64,000 nucleotides of DNA from Acanthosepion esculentum (lineage: Eukaryota > Mollusca > Cephalopoda > Sepiida > Sepiidae), in the NCBI GenBank assembly GCA_964036315.1, contig OZ038496.1:19724685-19788684 (forward strand), given 5' to 3'. The translations under genes were made by a program, and so were the position numbers. Numbering within the stretch: position 1 is the first letter of the stretch; every line of letters starts with the position of its first letter. Positions 32,470 through 43,059 of the stretch are shown piece after piece. Under the pieces are notes generated by a model. The model made no database searches. It was not told the DNA's origin and was given only the letters and a program-made list of their open reading frames with translations.

Positions 32470-33340
32470 TGAAGTTTTCTGAAGAACCCAGACAGTATTT
32501 CCCAGCAATTTCTGAAACATTTTTGGAGGGAAAGAAAATGGCTCCAAGAAATGTATGTTCCCTCAACTGCCATATTTGACTGTCTGTTGTAGTTCAGAAT
32601 AGAAGCAACCAAACCATTTTTCTAAGTGCCTTGCTTCATGTGCACCCACTGACCCTTTCCCAGGATGGAACACTGGGCAGAGAGGTGGGGTCTGCATCTA
32701 TGAGCATGCTGTGGGGATGCGAGGGTAGAGTCATTGCTCAGATGAGGGCATGAGTAGACAGGAGTTGTATTTTGAGCACCAAAGCATTCATTTTAATTTG
32801 GGGTTTAATTTTAACCTATATATCTTTGCTATTTGTCATTTTTGTCTGTTCATTTTAAAACAGTGCATTAATAAATAGCGAAAGATTGCAATGTCATTTG
32901 TGCACAGACATGACTGTACATGTATCATGGCATTACATAAATAGAGTGGTCCACTCGTAAAGAATAGGGAAGAATTTTTCAGGGAATAATTTGTGTAGAT
33001 TAGCATTCCTCGGACCTTCCTCAAGGTGGGACATTTGTCAGAATCTAACAATTCAATTTTTTATCAATATAAAAGGGGTGCCCTGTTCATAATATTGATA
33101 TAGTGTAAAATAAATCCCTCACTTTTTACAGAGTTATCTGAACTTATCTGTGACATACACATGTCAAGTTTGAAACTGTCCTTACATCATCGATATCTGC
33201 GTATATTCTTTATTTTCTGAATTTAAAATAATTTTTTTAAAAACTTCTGTGAGGGAATTTTTTTCAAATGCACATATATAAATATTGTGGATAATTATTT
33301 CTTTTAAATGAAGAATAAACATATATATACTTAGATATAA
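32470..33340. other. anonymous DNA
   Basis: 32470-32790 is less A+T rich than the rest. I recognised no gene or repeat. Confidence 0.4.
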
Positions 33341-33344
33341 ATGT

Positions 33345-33612
33345 TAATATAAACTAAATAATGGGATATTAGCAACTGTATATGTATGTGAGAGCGTGCA
33401 TGCATAGATAAGCAAATATTTATTTAATGTAATTGATGGTTTAAACAAAACAGTGAAGTTCAACAGAGCTATGAAGTATATATTAATGAATACACATATC
33501 TCGACATTTGTAGTTCAACTTAATGTTTCATGGTTTCTCAAGTTGTCAGGCAAATATGTCAAATGAGCCACTTTGAGTTGCACTGCAAATGTAGGTCTGC
33601 AGATATATGATA
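33345..33612 (+). repeat. dispersed repeat E with inverted core, copy 1
   Basis: It aligns on the same strand with 38790-39045. Shared blocks are AACTAAATAATGGGATATTAG (ACCAAATAACTACATATTAG in copy 2), GCATGCATAGATAAGCAAAT and AAGTATATATTAATGAATA. The core is an imperfect palindrome, with GACATTTGTAGTTCAACTT facing GAGTTGCACTGCAAATGTAG. This suggests a fold-back element. Confidence 0.65.
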
Positions 33613-33619
33613 AATATAG

Positions 33620-33775
33620 TTTTAAAGTATGCTATATTTATGGGTAAAAGTGCTCAATATTGGGAATAGAGCTTATGTAAATATAAAATATTTAAAGAGA
33701 ACACTGAAGTTCACTTCGAGCGCTGACAGTCTGCTTAATGCTTCAACACAATTTTATAGCAATTCTATTATGGTT
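33620..33775. repeat. dispersed repeat F-associated sequence
   Basis: TTATGGGTAAAAGTGCTCAA and AGCTTATGTAAATATAAAA are the reverse complement of 44450-44510, whereas the GACAGTCTGCTTAATGCTT block lies on the same strand as 44405-44425. One of the two loci has therefore been internally inverted. Confidence 0.5.
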
Positions 33776-33777
33776 TC

Positions 33778-34545
33778 ATATTGCATAGCAGTTAAGCTTC
33801 CTTTTCTTTGTTTCTTATGACATTTACCCTTTCCTTAATACTTTGCTTAGCTTTTGGAAGGCACCTTTTCTTTGTTTCTAATGAAATTTTCTTGTTTCTT
33901 AATACTTTGCTTAGCTTTTGGAAGGCACCTTTTCTTTGTTTCTAATGAAATTTTCTTGTTTCTTAATACTTTGCTTAGCTTTTGGAAGGCACCTTTTCTT
34001 TGTTTCTAATGAAATTTTCTTGTTTCTTAATACTTTGCTTAGCTTTTGGAAGGCACCTTTTCTTTGTTTCTAATGAAATTTTCTTGTTTCTTAATACTTT
34101 GCTTAGCTTTTGGAAGGCACCTTTTCTTTGTTTCTAATGAAATTTTCTTGTTTCTTAATACTTTGCTTAGCTTTTGGAAGGCACCTTTTCTTTGTTTCTA
34201 ATGAAATTTTCTTGTTTCTTAATACTTTGCTTAGCTTTTGGAAGGCACCTTTTCTTTGTTTCCAATGAAATTTTCTTGTTTCTTAATACTTTGCTTAGCT
34301 TTTGGAAGGCACCTTTTCTTTGTTTCTAATGAAATTTTCTTGTTTCTTAATACTTTGCTTAGCTTTTGGAAGGCACCTTTTCTTTGTTTCTAATGAAATT
34401 TTCTTGTTTCTTAATACTTTGCTTAGCTTTTGGAAATCAACTTTCATTATTCTAATGCATCTTCGCATTTCTGTCCTCTGTTAAAACACTTACTAGATAT
34501 TTAAAATTCTGTACTTGCTTGATTTTGATGTCTAGTGTTTATCTT
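33778..34545 (-). pseudogene. RTE-type LINE fragment carrying a 64 bp tandem expansion
   Basis: On the minus strand the right part (34545-34432) carries YLVSVLTED-like sequence and the GGACAGAAATGCGAAGATGC block. This matches YLGSVLTEDGKSDIK of the copy at 43060-43660. The following segment, encoding FQKLSKVLRNKKISLETKK in the parent, occurs once at 43355-43420 and 63265-63335 but about ten times here. Because 64 is not a multiple of three, each added unit changes frame. The copy is dead. Confidence 0.85.
33841..34437. repeat. 64 bp tandem repeat array
   Basis: The anchor TTTTGGAA recurs with GGAA at 33856, 33920, 33984, 34048, 34112, 34176, 34240, 34304, 34368 and 34432: nine exact 64 bp steps. 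Units include CTTTGCTTAGCTTTTGGAAG, GCACCTTTTCTTTGTTTC and TAATGAAATTTTCTTGTTTC. They are virtually identical (one T-to-C variant near 34262), so the expansion is recent or homogenised. The unit derives from RTE coding sequence in antisense. Confidence 0.97.
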
Positions 34546-34639
34546 TTTGTTTGTGTAGATATGCCTGTTTAATCACCTATCAATGATTTATGTATCTATA
34601 AGTTCAAAGAAAGCAAATTGTCACATAGTATAAGTAACT

Positions 34640-35400
34640 CTGTGTGTGATATATATTGGAAAAAATGTATGGCAAAATGGAAAAAATTTTCTTAGGACAT
34701 GTTTCATCTTTTAGGATTTCATTGGACTAAATTTGTTTTGTTGCTTCAACTACACATATGCATGAACGAGGGATGCTGGGAATTTTTTATTTTTTGTAAT
34801 CTACCTGATTTTATTTAGATTCTTTTTCTTTCCATCACTTTTGATAACAGAAGTTCTGCCAGGAATGGTGAAATGTTATAAGTGGTCTGGTAGAGATTTA
34901 CTCTGGATGACCTTGTGATCAAGGCACTCTAGTTATTTTTGTTGTAGTGAATTGTTTTCTATTATTTTTTATGTCAAAATTGTGGTCAGTCTTGTTATGA
35001 TGGGCAACCAATGCATATGATGTATTGTTTTTTGTAAAATGCCTCTTTTGTGTTCATATAATCTTTTATTTAGATTCCTTGATGTTTCTTCTATGTATTT
35101 TTTGAGAGTAAATTCCTACTTCAAGTTTTAGCTTCAACATTTCATCATTCTTGGTAGAACCTGTCACAGTGTGGGTATCTGCTAACAAGAATGATGGCAC
35201 AAAAAAGGAAAAAAATATAAATGAAATCAGTTAGATTAAAAATATAAAAAATTCCCAGCATCCCTTGTTCGTGTGCATGTGTAGTTGCACCAACATAACA
35301 AATTTAATCCAATAAACGTCCTAAAGGATGAAATGCATCACAAGAAAACTTTTTCCACTATGTCATACATTTTTTCCTAATATTGTTCTTGATATACAAA
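34640..35400 (-). mobile_element. truncated Penelope-like element with inverted terminal repeats
   Basis: 34640-34830 (+) and 35400-35215 (-) are ~190 bp imperfect inverted copies of the terminal repeat seen at 28285, 52845 and 61565. Between them lies a minus-strand relic of a GIY-YIG endonuclease (34840-35160). Penelope-like elements are known to carry terminal repeats in direct or inverted orientation with 5' truncation, which fits this structure. Nothing of the reverse transcriptase remains. Confidence 0.75.
34840..35160 (-). pseudogene. Penelope GIY-YIG endonuclease relic
   Basis: The minus strand at 35100-35041 translates as KYIEETSRNLNKRLYEHKRG. After a frameshift it continues NTSYALVAHHNKTDHNFDIK. 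The YIGETSR...L..RL.EHK ... H....H.FD layout is that of the endonuclease domain of Penelope-like retroelements. The glycine of YIG is replaced by Glu, which with the frameshift and stops indicates an inactive remnant. Only the C-terminal domain is present. Confidence 0.7.
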
Positions 35401-35421
35401 AAATATATATTTATTGCTATC

Positions 35422-35445
35422 TCATATATATATATATATATATAA
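35422..35445. repeat. (TA)n microsatellite
   Basis: TA run at the 3' end of the adjacent minus-strand LINE, in the place of a poly(A) tail. Confidence 0.9.
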
Positions 35446-36032
35446 TTTTAAGCATTTCACCCCAAGCAGATCGGGAAGCCACTAGCATGCAAGGGGTTAC
35501 AGAGAGTTGGAGCAAGGAGTGATAGAGGGAGGATGAAGAGAAGGATAGGGGATAGATAAAGACATCTGGAGATGTCGATTGACATTACATTTGAATAGTT
35601 GGAGATTATAGCTATCAGGGAAACAGGAAAAGGGGAGGGAGTTCCACAGGTGAGAAGTGCGAGACATGAAGCTATTGGAGTAGAAGAGACGGTTACATTT
35701 AACAGTTTTGACAGTGAAAGGGTGAGAGACAGATGCCAGCCTAGTAGAACGCTTAAATTCACAAAGTCTGGGAACCAGCGAAAGCAGCTCATCAGAGCAG
35801 TTACCATGAAAGTATTTGTAAAAAAGACAGAGGGAGGTGACGGCACATCTGTGAGAGAGCAACTGCAGACAAGATGCCAGATCAGGGCCAATTACATTGC
35901 ATATCTGTCTGGATTTTATCAAGAACCTTGAAACAAACAGAAGGGGCTCCAGACCATATATGGCAGCAATACTCTATGCAAGGGTGAATGGTTGATTTGA
36001 AGGATCGACTCCAGCAAGAAAAATTTCCTGGC
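35446..36032 (-). pseudogene. LINE 3' end with ORF2 C-terminus (best copy)
   Basis: Read on the minus strand: FKSTIHPCIEYCCHIWSGAP, then LDKIQ, LASCLQLLSHRCAVTSLCLF, YKYFHGNCSDELLSLVPRL and HLWNSLPFSCFPDSYNLQLF. The C-H-W and LSHRR..SL.LFY...G.CS.EL motifs are typical of the end of CR1/Jockey-group reverse transcriptases. One frame change lies near 35900. The tail (GTAACCCCTTGCATGCTAG to GCTTGGGGTGAAATGCTT) is shared with 46668-46716 and can form an ACCCC/GGGGT stem. Confidence 0.85.
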
Positions 36033-36079
36033 GTGGCACAGAGAGATATATATATTGTGTGTGCATTTAGGCAGCAATT

Positions 36080-36360
36080 TTTCATTGATGCCTGTTTCAT
36101 TAAATAATATAGACAAGTTTTGTCTATTTGTTTTAAGTAAGTTCCTTTCATATTTTCTGATAAGCTTCATAACATTATCATTGAAAGACAAAAGGAAATC
36201 ACCATATTGATACATGTTTTAATCCTATCTAAGCTTTCGGCTTATGTAAGCCATTATCAAAGATGACAATTACATTTCAATATATCAAACAAAGGAACTT
36301 ACTTAAAATAAATAGACAAAGTTTGTCTATATTATTTAATGAAACATGCATCAATGATTA
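36080..36360. mobile_element. palindromic fold-back element
   Basis: 36083-36150 (CATTGATGCCTGTTTCATTA through TTAAGTAAGTTCCTTT) is inverted at 36287-36356 with few mismatches, leaving a ~135 bp loop. The loop contains CTATCTAAGCTTTCGGCTTA, AGCCATTATCAAAGATGAC, which resembles a hammerhead-bearing Penelope terminal repeat on the minus strand. It could be a MITE or inverted Penelope repeats. A TA run follows at 36358-36382. Confidence 0.7.
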
Positions 36361-36399
36361 TATATATATATATATATATATACTTTTATTTGTGGAGGT

Positions 36400-36715
36400 G
36401 GTGATTGAATAGATAATGGCTTGGAACAAGAAATAAGAGTGCTGAGTTCAAATTACTTTTGAGTTCATTACATTCACTTATGCTTAAATATTCTGGGGAA
36501 CGGTATGAATTCATTTCTTCTATTCCCAGGTATGGGTAAATAGAAGGACAGACTGGGCCCCATAGTCTTAGTTGTCAACCAGTCTAGGAGAAAGAAAATT
36601 CTGAATTCAAACCCATTTTAGAAAGGTTGGGGTCCATGGCTGTTACAGCTGCATTATATGCAATGTCTGTACAACCTTAATGTATTATGGGACTCGTGAT
36701 TGTGATTAATTTATC
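36400..36715 (+). repeat. tRNA-SINE
   Basis: The head has TAATGGCTTGGAACAAG and GCTGAGTTCAAATTAC (A- and B-box regions). The body has ACATTCACTTATGCTTAAAT, the CAGGTATGGGTAAATAGAAG block, GGACAGACTGGGCCCC, CAACCAGTCTAGGAGAAAG and the end TTATGGGACTCGTGATTG. It matches 8783-8975 and, in the first half, the post-tRNA region of the 5S-tRNA SINEs. Confidence 0.75.
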
Positions 36716-36737
36716 TAAATTTTTGTTCTGTAATTAC

Positions 36738-36759
36738 AAATATATATATATATATATTT
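36738..36759. repeat. (TA)n microsatellite
   Basis: Short TA run just downstream of the SINE. Confidence 0.9.
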
Positions 36760-36944
36760 GGTCTTTATTTAAAAGAAATCTTTTCTTTGTTTAAAAAAAA
36801 ACATATTTTTGTATGCTGAACAACTAAGTTCAGATAACTCTGTACATAGTTATAGATAATTTATATAGAGTATCAGCATTATAAACAGGAACACCATTCT
36901 AAAACAATAAAAAAAAACCAACCTTTTTCCACTCTGACAAATGT

Positions 36945-37020
36945 TGTGCCTTGACGAAGGTCTAATGATTGCTAATTTACAAAAATTATTCCCATAAAAA
37001 TATATTCCTATTTTATAAAA
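36945..37020. repeat. dispersed repeat G, copy 1
   Basis: CTTGACGAAGGTCTAATGAT with GCTAATTTACAAAAATTATT matches CTTGAGGAAGATCTAAAAGG with GCTAATTTTCAAAAATTATT at 49150-49215, same strand. Class unknown. Confidence 0.5.
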
Positions 37021-37024
37021 ATGA

Positions 37025-38420
37025 TACTGCTCTTGTTCAATGATTTTCTGATGTCAATGAACACTCATTGCCACTTTTGTGATGTCAACAAATACTTGTT
37101 GTCACTTTTGTAATGCTCATTGTAGTAGAGACTTTGTAATCACTGATACAACTATAGTATGCCATTGAACAATGCTGGTGTCAGACAACTTTGAATAACA
37201 CTTGCACTAATAGTACTTGCTCAATAATACTCACTTGAAAAGTAGCCACCAAATAGTTATCAGTGTAGTGATCAATTAGACGCCATGCTAATTCCCATAT
37301 ATATATTTCCTTTACCATCACATGATCTACTTATTCAAAATGGGATCGCCTGTGTTTGCTCTCTGGTTATCTATGTTCAAACTCCAGTGTCGGCAGCGAC
37401 ACTTTATTCCTATATAACAAAAGACCAGTTTTTCAATTTATACCAGGCATCTGAAGTATCAGAAATGAGGACATCATATCAGTTAGTTCTCTTTTCTGAT
37501 TGGCTGAAAAGGAACTTGATCCTTCTTGCTCACGAAAGCTTACTTGTTTTAAGATTACTGTCTATCATTGGTCTCTTTGAAGTCTTCTGTTATTTATATT
37601 GGGAATGCCATTTAAACTCCAACACGAATTGATCTTTTCACTTGAAATGAAAGTTCTACTTCTTTGTCTTTCACTGTTTTGCATTTTGCCTTTACTTACA
37701 AAACTTGTTCTTTTTTTCATACTTGGGAGCCTTTGATTTGATTTATTTAAATATCTACAACCCAAATCTTTGCTTTTGTAGTGCAGCAGGTTTGACTTGA
37801 GAGCACATCTTATAATCCAGACTGGCAATGTATATGACATGACCATTTGAAATTGGTCTTTGTTGCTTCTGTCAAAAACTGAGACTAGAGATAGTAACTA
37901 TTTTTGCTGCATTTGTCTGGGTAGATTTTTATGAGACTATATTTACTTACCTACTTTTTTTCTGTTTGTCTGCTACTAACAAGACCATAGTCAAGATGAC
38001 TAACAAAAAATATTCATAAACAGAATGTTAAATTCATCATGAATTCAACATTCTTTGTTTATTTAAGAAAATACGCCTCTCAGCAGATATTGAGCCCGTG
38101 TTTCCTTTATCCTGGCTTAGAGGGTGGTTTTTTGTCAGGATAAAGGGAATACAGGTTTGATCTCTGCCTAGTGGCACATTTTCTTTATTAATACATTCAA
38201 TTATTTGGTCTGACAGATGTCATTGTCACTGATATCTAAAAAACAAAAAAGAATCTAAGAGGTCTACTTAAACACATGTACCCACTAAATATAACATTTT
38301 CGTAATAAGTTATATATATATTTAAAGACATTTTTATGTTTAACATTCTTTTTCTAGATACAAGGAATTAGTAAATGCTCTGTTTATAATAATTGTTGGA
38401 CTTTGTCCATCTCATAATGT
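37025..38420. other. anonymous A+T-rich DNA
   Basis: The 115-codon plus frame at 37285-37632 has no known motif. A small inverted pair near 38100-38150 (TTTCCTTTATCCTG facing CAGGATAAAGGGAATA) is the only structure seen. Confidence 0.4.
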
Positions 38421-38424
38421 GTTT

Positions 38425-38450
38425 CATATATATATATATATATATATATA
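38425..38450. repeat. (TA)n microsatellite
   Basis: TA run. Confidence 0.9.
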
Positions 38451-38753
38451 GTGTGTGATGGATAAACCGTCTTCTATGTTATGCAAAAATGAAAATAACA
38501 CTGACATCATATTTTAACAGATATATTTACCAAAATTACACAAAAATATCTTGAAATACTAAATAGTAAATTTATTAAATAAAATCACTATTGACTTTAA
38601 GGCTTCCAGACAACTTCAAAATCTCCTGCATCTCTTCTGGACGGTCTCCTTGTTTATTTTAAATAGCAGTTTTCAATTTGTACCTGATGTTTGCCATGTA
38701 CATGTTGTACCAAATGGTAAGGCAGATTTTATTATTATTTTTATTTATTATTA

Positions 38754-38759
38754 ATATAT

Positions 38760-38791
<32 letters not shown>
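38754..38791. repeat. (TA)n microsatellite
   Basis: TA run with one phase shift, at the left edge of repeat E copy 2. Confidence 0.9.
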
Positions 38792-39050
38792 AATGTGAAC
38801 ATAAACCAAATAACTACATATTAGCAACCATATATATTTGAGTTAGCATGCATACACATGTAAGCAAATAAATATTTACTCGATTTAATATAAGGTTTAA
38901 AAAAAACAGTGCTCAATGTGGTTAGACAAAGCTAAGAAGTATATATTAATAAATATACCTACATTCAAATTGCAACTTAAAGTTGGTAGAACTAAACTTT
39001 AAGTTGCACTTCAAATGTAGGTATATGTATATTTATTAATATATATATAT
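38792..39050 (+). repeat. dispersed repeat E with strong palindrome, copy 2
   Basis: It aligns with 33345-33612. The last 105 bp form a long hairpin: TATTAATAAATATACCTACA to GCAACTTAAAG (38944-38982) pairs with CTTTAAGTTGCACTTCAAAT to TTTATTAATA (38997-39042) around a short loop. TA repeats flank both sides. Confidence 0.75.
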
Positions 39051-39054
39051 ATAT

Positions 39055-39900
39055 AATAAAAAGACTTAAACACTAAATTGTTATACTCAAGAAAATTAAA
39101 AATAGCAAATCAAACCTTGTGTACATGCATAGATAAAGATAAAAACTCTCTATATATACGTATATGATAGAAAATTAAAATTTAGATACAAGTAAATGAA
39201 TTCATTGTAAAATTGTGTTATGTTTATTCTGAAATAAAAGACTACTTTAAGATAGCATCAAAGTACTGTGAGCTTTCAGTGTTTTGTTAGATGTGGTGCT
39301 CTGTAGTTTGCCAAGGGTTACAACAAGACTAGCAAGACAGCATTTAGAACCTATGCACCATCTGTGCCATTTCAGTTACAGATATGCCAAGTGCAAATAA
39401 TGAGATCTTTAACCAAGAAACACAAGCACTTCAGCCAGGGTTACCCTCACAACTACATGGAAAAATGGAAATTCTCCTCAGCCTGCAAGTCTCCAAGAAG
39501 TGCTAGACACAAATGTTGGTGGCGTCAGCTATTCCAGGAGATCGGAAAATTAATTGGCAAATCCAGCCAATAATTGTTTCTGTTTTCTTTTTAAAAAATA
39601 AATTTAAATTTAAGAACCTATTAACCTTTTATGTCTTTTATCATGAATACAACTATTATGACTAGGTTGCATATACCTTTTCCCATCACCTTCTCTTTAT
39701 TACAACTAAGAATCTACCTAATGGCTGAGATAGTTGTGTGTTTCCAACTGTTTTGAAGCAATAACTTCTGGTGCTAGATGGAAATATATAATTATTTCAG
39801 TATTCAAAGTAAAGGTTGTTAAATTATATATATAAAGGGATATGTGGTTTATATATGTGCACCAAGTTTGCTACTTCTACAATGTGTTCTGTCCATTCAG
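39055..39900. other. anonymous DNA
   Basis: The 69-codon plus frame at 39364-39573 (Lys/Arg-rich) has more balanced composition than its neighbours, but no recognisable domain, splice site or repeat partner. Confidence 0.35.
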
Positions 39901-39904
39901 TATA

Positions 39905-40118
39905 TCGGTGATCATGGCTCTCCACGATTTCTTGTCCTTTATTTCTTATCATTTTGCTATCTCTCCTAAGCCCTGCTCTGCCATTCATTTAGTCAAACTG
40001 GTTAGCTAGGTTATGCATTGTTTTCCTCTAGTTCTCTTCTCTTCAGTCTATTCTGTGAGTATCAAATTTTCAAAGTCCCCTTTCTGTATTATTTCAACTT
40101 TCACCTTCTGATGTTAAG
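39905..40118 (-). pseudogene. RTE-type LINE 3' fragment
   Basis: The minus strand reads GDFENLILTE, then LTSLTKWMAEQGLGEIAK and ends GTGGAGAGCCATGATC. It parallels GLENLILTG...GLSKWMVEQGLGEVAE of the copy at 17755-18142. Short, with stops. Confidence 0.75.
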
Positions 40119-40119
40119 T

Positions 40120-43055
40120 TTAAGTTTCCTTTTTATTTCCATATTCTCTTTGTTATTGCTCAGATGTTGAGTTGATTTATAGCTTCAAATGAAGTATTAA
40201 CATTGTTTTCACACTAACGGTATCGCTGCAAATAAACTCATTGTTGGCGCTCACAGATGAAAATGTATCAGAAAATGCCAAACATTAGATAACATCATAA
40301 TAAAAACAGCCAGCCACATGTTATCTAGTGTTTGGCAGTCAATGTGTTAAGTGGGAAACACTTTTGTTCTGCAGTAAAGTTACAAACAGATCCCCCACTT
40401 TTTGCCATTGTATATTCTGTATATTTCTCTCTTCTACAAAACATAATTGTATGCAGCGTTGGGCTATTTATGAAATACCAACATGACTAAATGTGGACTA
40501 ATTTTAAAATGAGCCATGTTAACTTGAACTACTAATAAGAAGAAAGTTAAAAATTTAATAGCACTGGGCTTTCAAATATAGTCTAATTTACTACTTAGCA
40601 TCTCTGGGTGAGTGTTAAAGTCCAGGTAAAGTTCAAGATTTCAAATATCTACTTCTTCTGCTACATCTACTCTCAACATTGGCATTATCATCATAAATGT
40701 ATTCTAATAACAGTTGTTTATATCATCATCATGATCAACTTCAAGATCATAATCATAATCTTGGTGAGTTGCATTTAACTTTTAAAAAATTCCCATGAAC
40801 AAAGAAGAATTCTACTTTCCTATCTCTGCATAATGGCCTGAGTTTCAATCTTAAAAGCTGGGATAATGGCTCTTTATATATAAAGAATTCCATATCTACC
40901 TTATAGTTAAGCTAGTTGTATACTTAAATATGGGGCTAGCAGTAGGTGTTCAAGGCCAGGTAAATGCCAGGATTTTTAATTCTGATTTTCAAAGCAGGCC
41001 ACTTCACTTGGAATGTCATCACAACACTATCTTCCTCCCTTCTAACCTCTTCTTTTTCTTTTGCCTTTTGCCAGACTCAACTAAGGTCTGCCTCATGGCT
41101 AAGATATGTATATATTTCACTTGATTACAAATGAAAATATATTTTCCTTGGTTACAGTTAAAAAGTAAGAATCTGAATGATAATTCTCAAAAAAGATGCA
41201 CCTTGTCTATTGAAAGAGTTCTGCAGCACAATCTACTTCAATTCTTTTTCCTGATTTTGCCTTGTACCAAACAAAGCTAATTTTGGTAAATATATACATA
41301 TATTGAATATTATATTTATCAACTGAGAACATTTAACAGTTTAAAACTGTTAGCTTGTGAGATATTTTTGATACTCAGACCATTTAAAGCGTTCATATTG
41401 AAGAGACTTGTCAATCTTTTTTTATGCATATATATCCATACATATAAAAAAAAAAACAAATTCTAATATTCTTTGGGTACTATTTAAGTTAACTAGTCCA
41501 TTCATAGGAAATAAGAAAAAAAACATTTTTGGAATCATTTTTGTTGAAATTCTTAAAATCTAAAATTATTTTCTGACTTTAAATAACCTGCAAATTGTTT
41601 CGTAAGTTGTAGAAAAATGAATCAACTATATCTTTTCATATAGTGCTAAAATTAAACACAAAGTCAGGTGTCCATTTTAGATTTTTGATTTGTTAACGAA
41701 CTTAATAATTTTTAAAAAGAGTTTTTGGATATTTATAATGAAAAGGTTTTTATTATCTTTAACTTTTAAAACAAAATTTTGATAAACAATTAAAGGGATT
41801 TTTAATCTAAGTACTTACTAAGTTTCAATCCTAGTCCACATATAGAGCACCCACAAGGGACATAGTAGTAATTGTTTTTAAGCCTAACTTACTTATCATT
41901 GGTTCCCATTGGTTTAGTCATATTTACATTTTCTAAGCTTAGTTTAGTCTGCTAGAAAGTAACAAGTGATGGGTACCCAGTGATTATCATACTCATTAGA
42001 GTAATAAAAGTCTGTGAAACTAGCTTGTTAATAACTATTCTCAGGGGAGATACCCATCTGCCTCTTTACTAAGTTTTGTATAGTCTGGCATGAGAACAAA
42101 TATGGAGTGCCTGGTGAAATTCTCTGTAAATGGTTTCATTACCATATAGTTTTTCATGAAAACAAACTGTAAAATGAAAGTTTCTCCTACCAGCAGTATA
42201 ACTTTATAAAATCTAAGATATCTCCAGCTTGTGAATATATTCTTAACTCTGCTGCCACTTTTCTGTGGGTACTGTGATTTTTAATTCAATAGTTTGCAGA
42301 GTAATAGACTGACTGTCAAGAGATCAGGTGTTCAGTCACAATGGATTAAAAAGGAACTGTTTCCCAAAATCCCTTCAGGAATAAAAATTAACAAAAAAAA
42401 ACATTTTAACTGACATTTTCATGCTTCTAAAATTTACAGTTCATGTACAATGTAAATTATTGACTTTATTTTCAAGGAGAATTATTTTATTTTTTTTGGT
42501 TTCAATTCCTGAAAGGAAATTGACTTTTTATTTGTGAAAAAAAATCTATTTGAATTTTTCTTTCTCCAACAATAATTGAAGATGAGAAAAGGTAAGGTTA
42601 TTGATACAAGTCAATTTTGAGTCTGTCAAAACTCTTCTCTCTATCTTTGCTACTTCACCCCAACACCAACTCTAGTGCCTCCCTCCCACTCTTTCCCCTC
42701 ATTCCTCCAAAGTCTCACACTTAAAAAAAAAAATGAAGAAAATCAATTGCCGATTTGAGGGCTTTCCAATTCTGTGCTATAAACGATTAGTTTCAGATTG
42801 ATTTGTGCAAAAGTAATGGGCTTGGTTGGCAAAAATATTTATGAAAGATAAAAACACAATTATACACTTTTTTTGTCACTTTCAATGAAAGTACAAAGAG
42901 GTTGAGTTTCAGAAATTATTTTCTGGTTTAACATTGTGTCTGGGGTTATTTTGGTTACTAATATTCTTCACAATTCATTTTATTTTTCTTCCTTGGAAGA
43001 AAATAAAAAAAACTTGGTGTGTATTTTTTCAAACACTCGTCTTACCAGGATTCAT
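40120..43055. other. anonymous A+T-rich DNA
   Basis: About 3 kb without a gene or recognised element, except a 20 bp inverted pair at 40276-40295 and 40318-40337 (one mismatch). The plus frame at 40930-41124 has no motif. Confidence 0.4.
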
Positions 43056-43059
43056 TATT

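Noticed and set aside
32153..32482. overlapping 86-109 codon frames on both strands
   Set aside because: All lie in a CTTT/TTCC tract.
35599..35931. 110-codon plus-strand frame
   Set aside because: Antisense of the LINE ORF2 C-terminus, which reads convincingly on the minus strand.
37285..37632. 115-codon plus-strand frame
   Set aside because: No recognisable domain or repeat partner; ordinary chance length for A+T-rich DNA.
39364..39573. 69-codon basic frame, considered as a possible host exon
   Set aside because: No flanking splice signals or homology that I can name; left as anonymous.
42295..42345. tRNA-like GACTGACTGTCAAGAGATCA with GGTGTTCAGTCAC
   Set aside because: Too degenerate, with no recognisable SINE body following.
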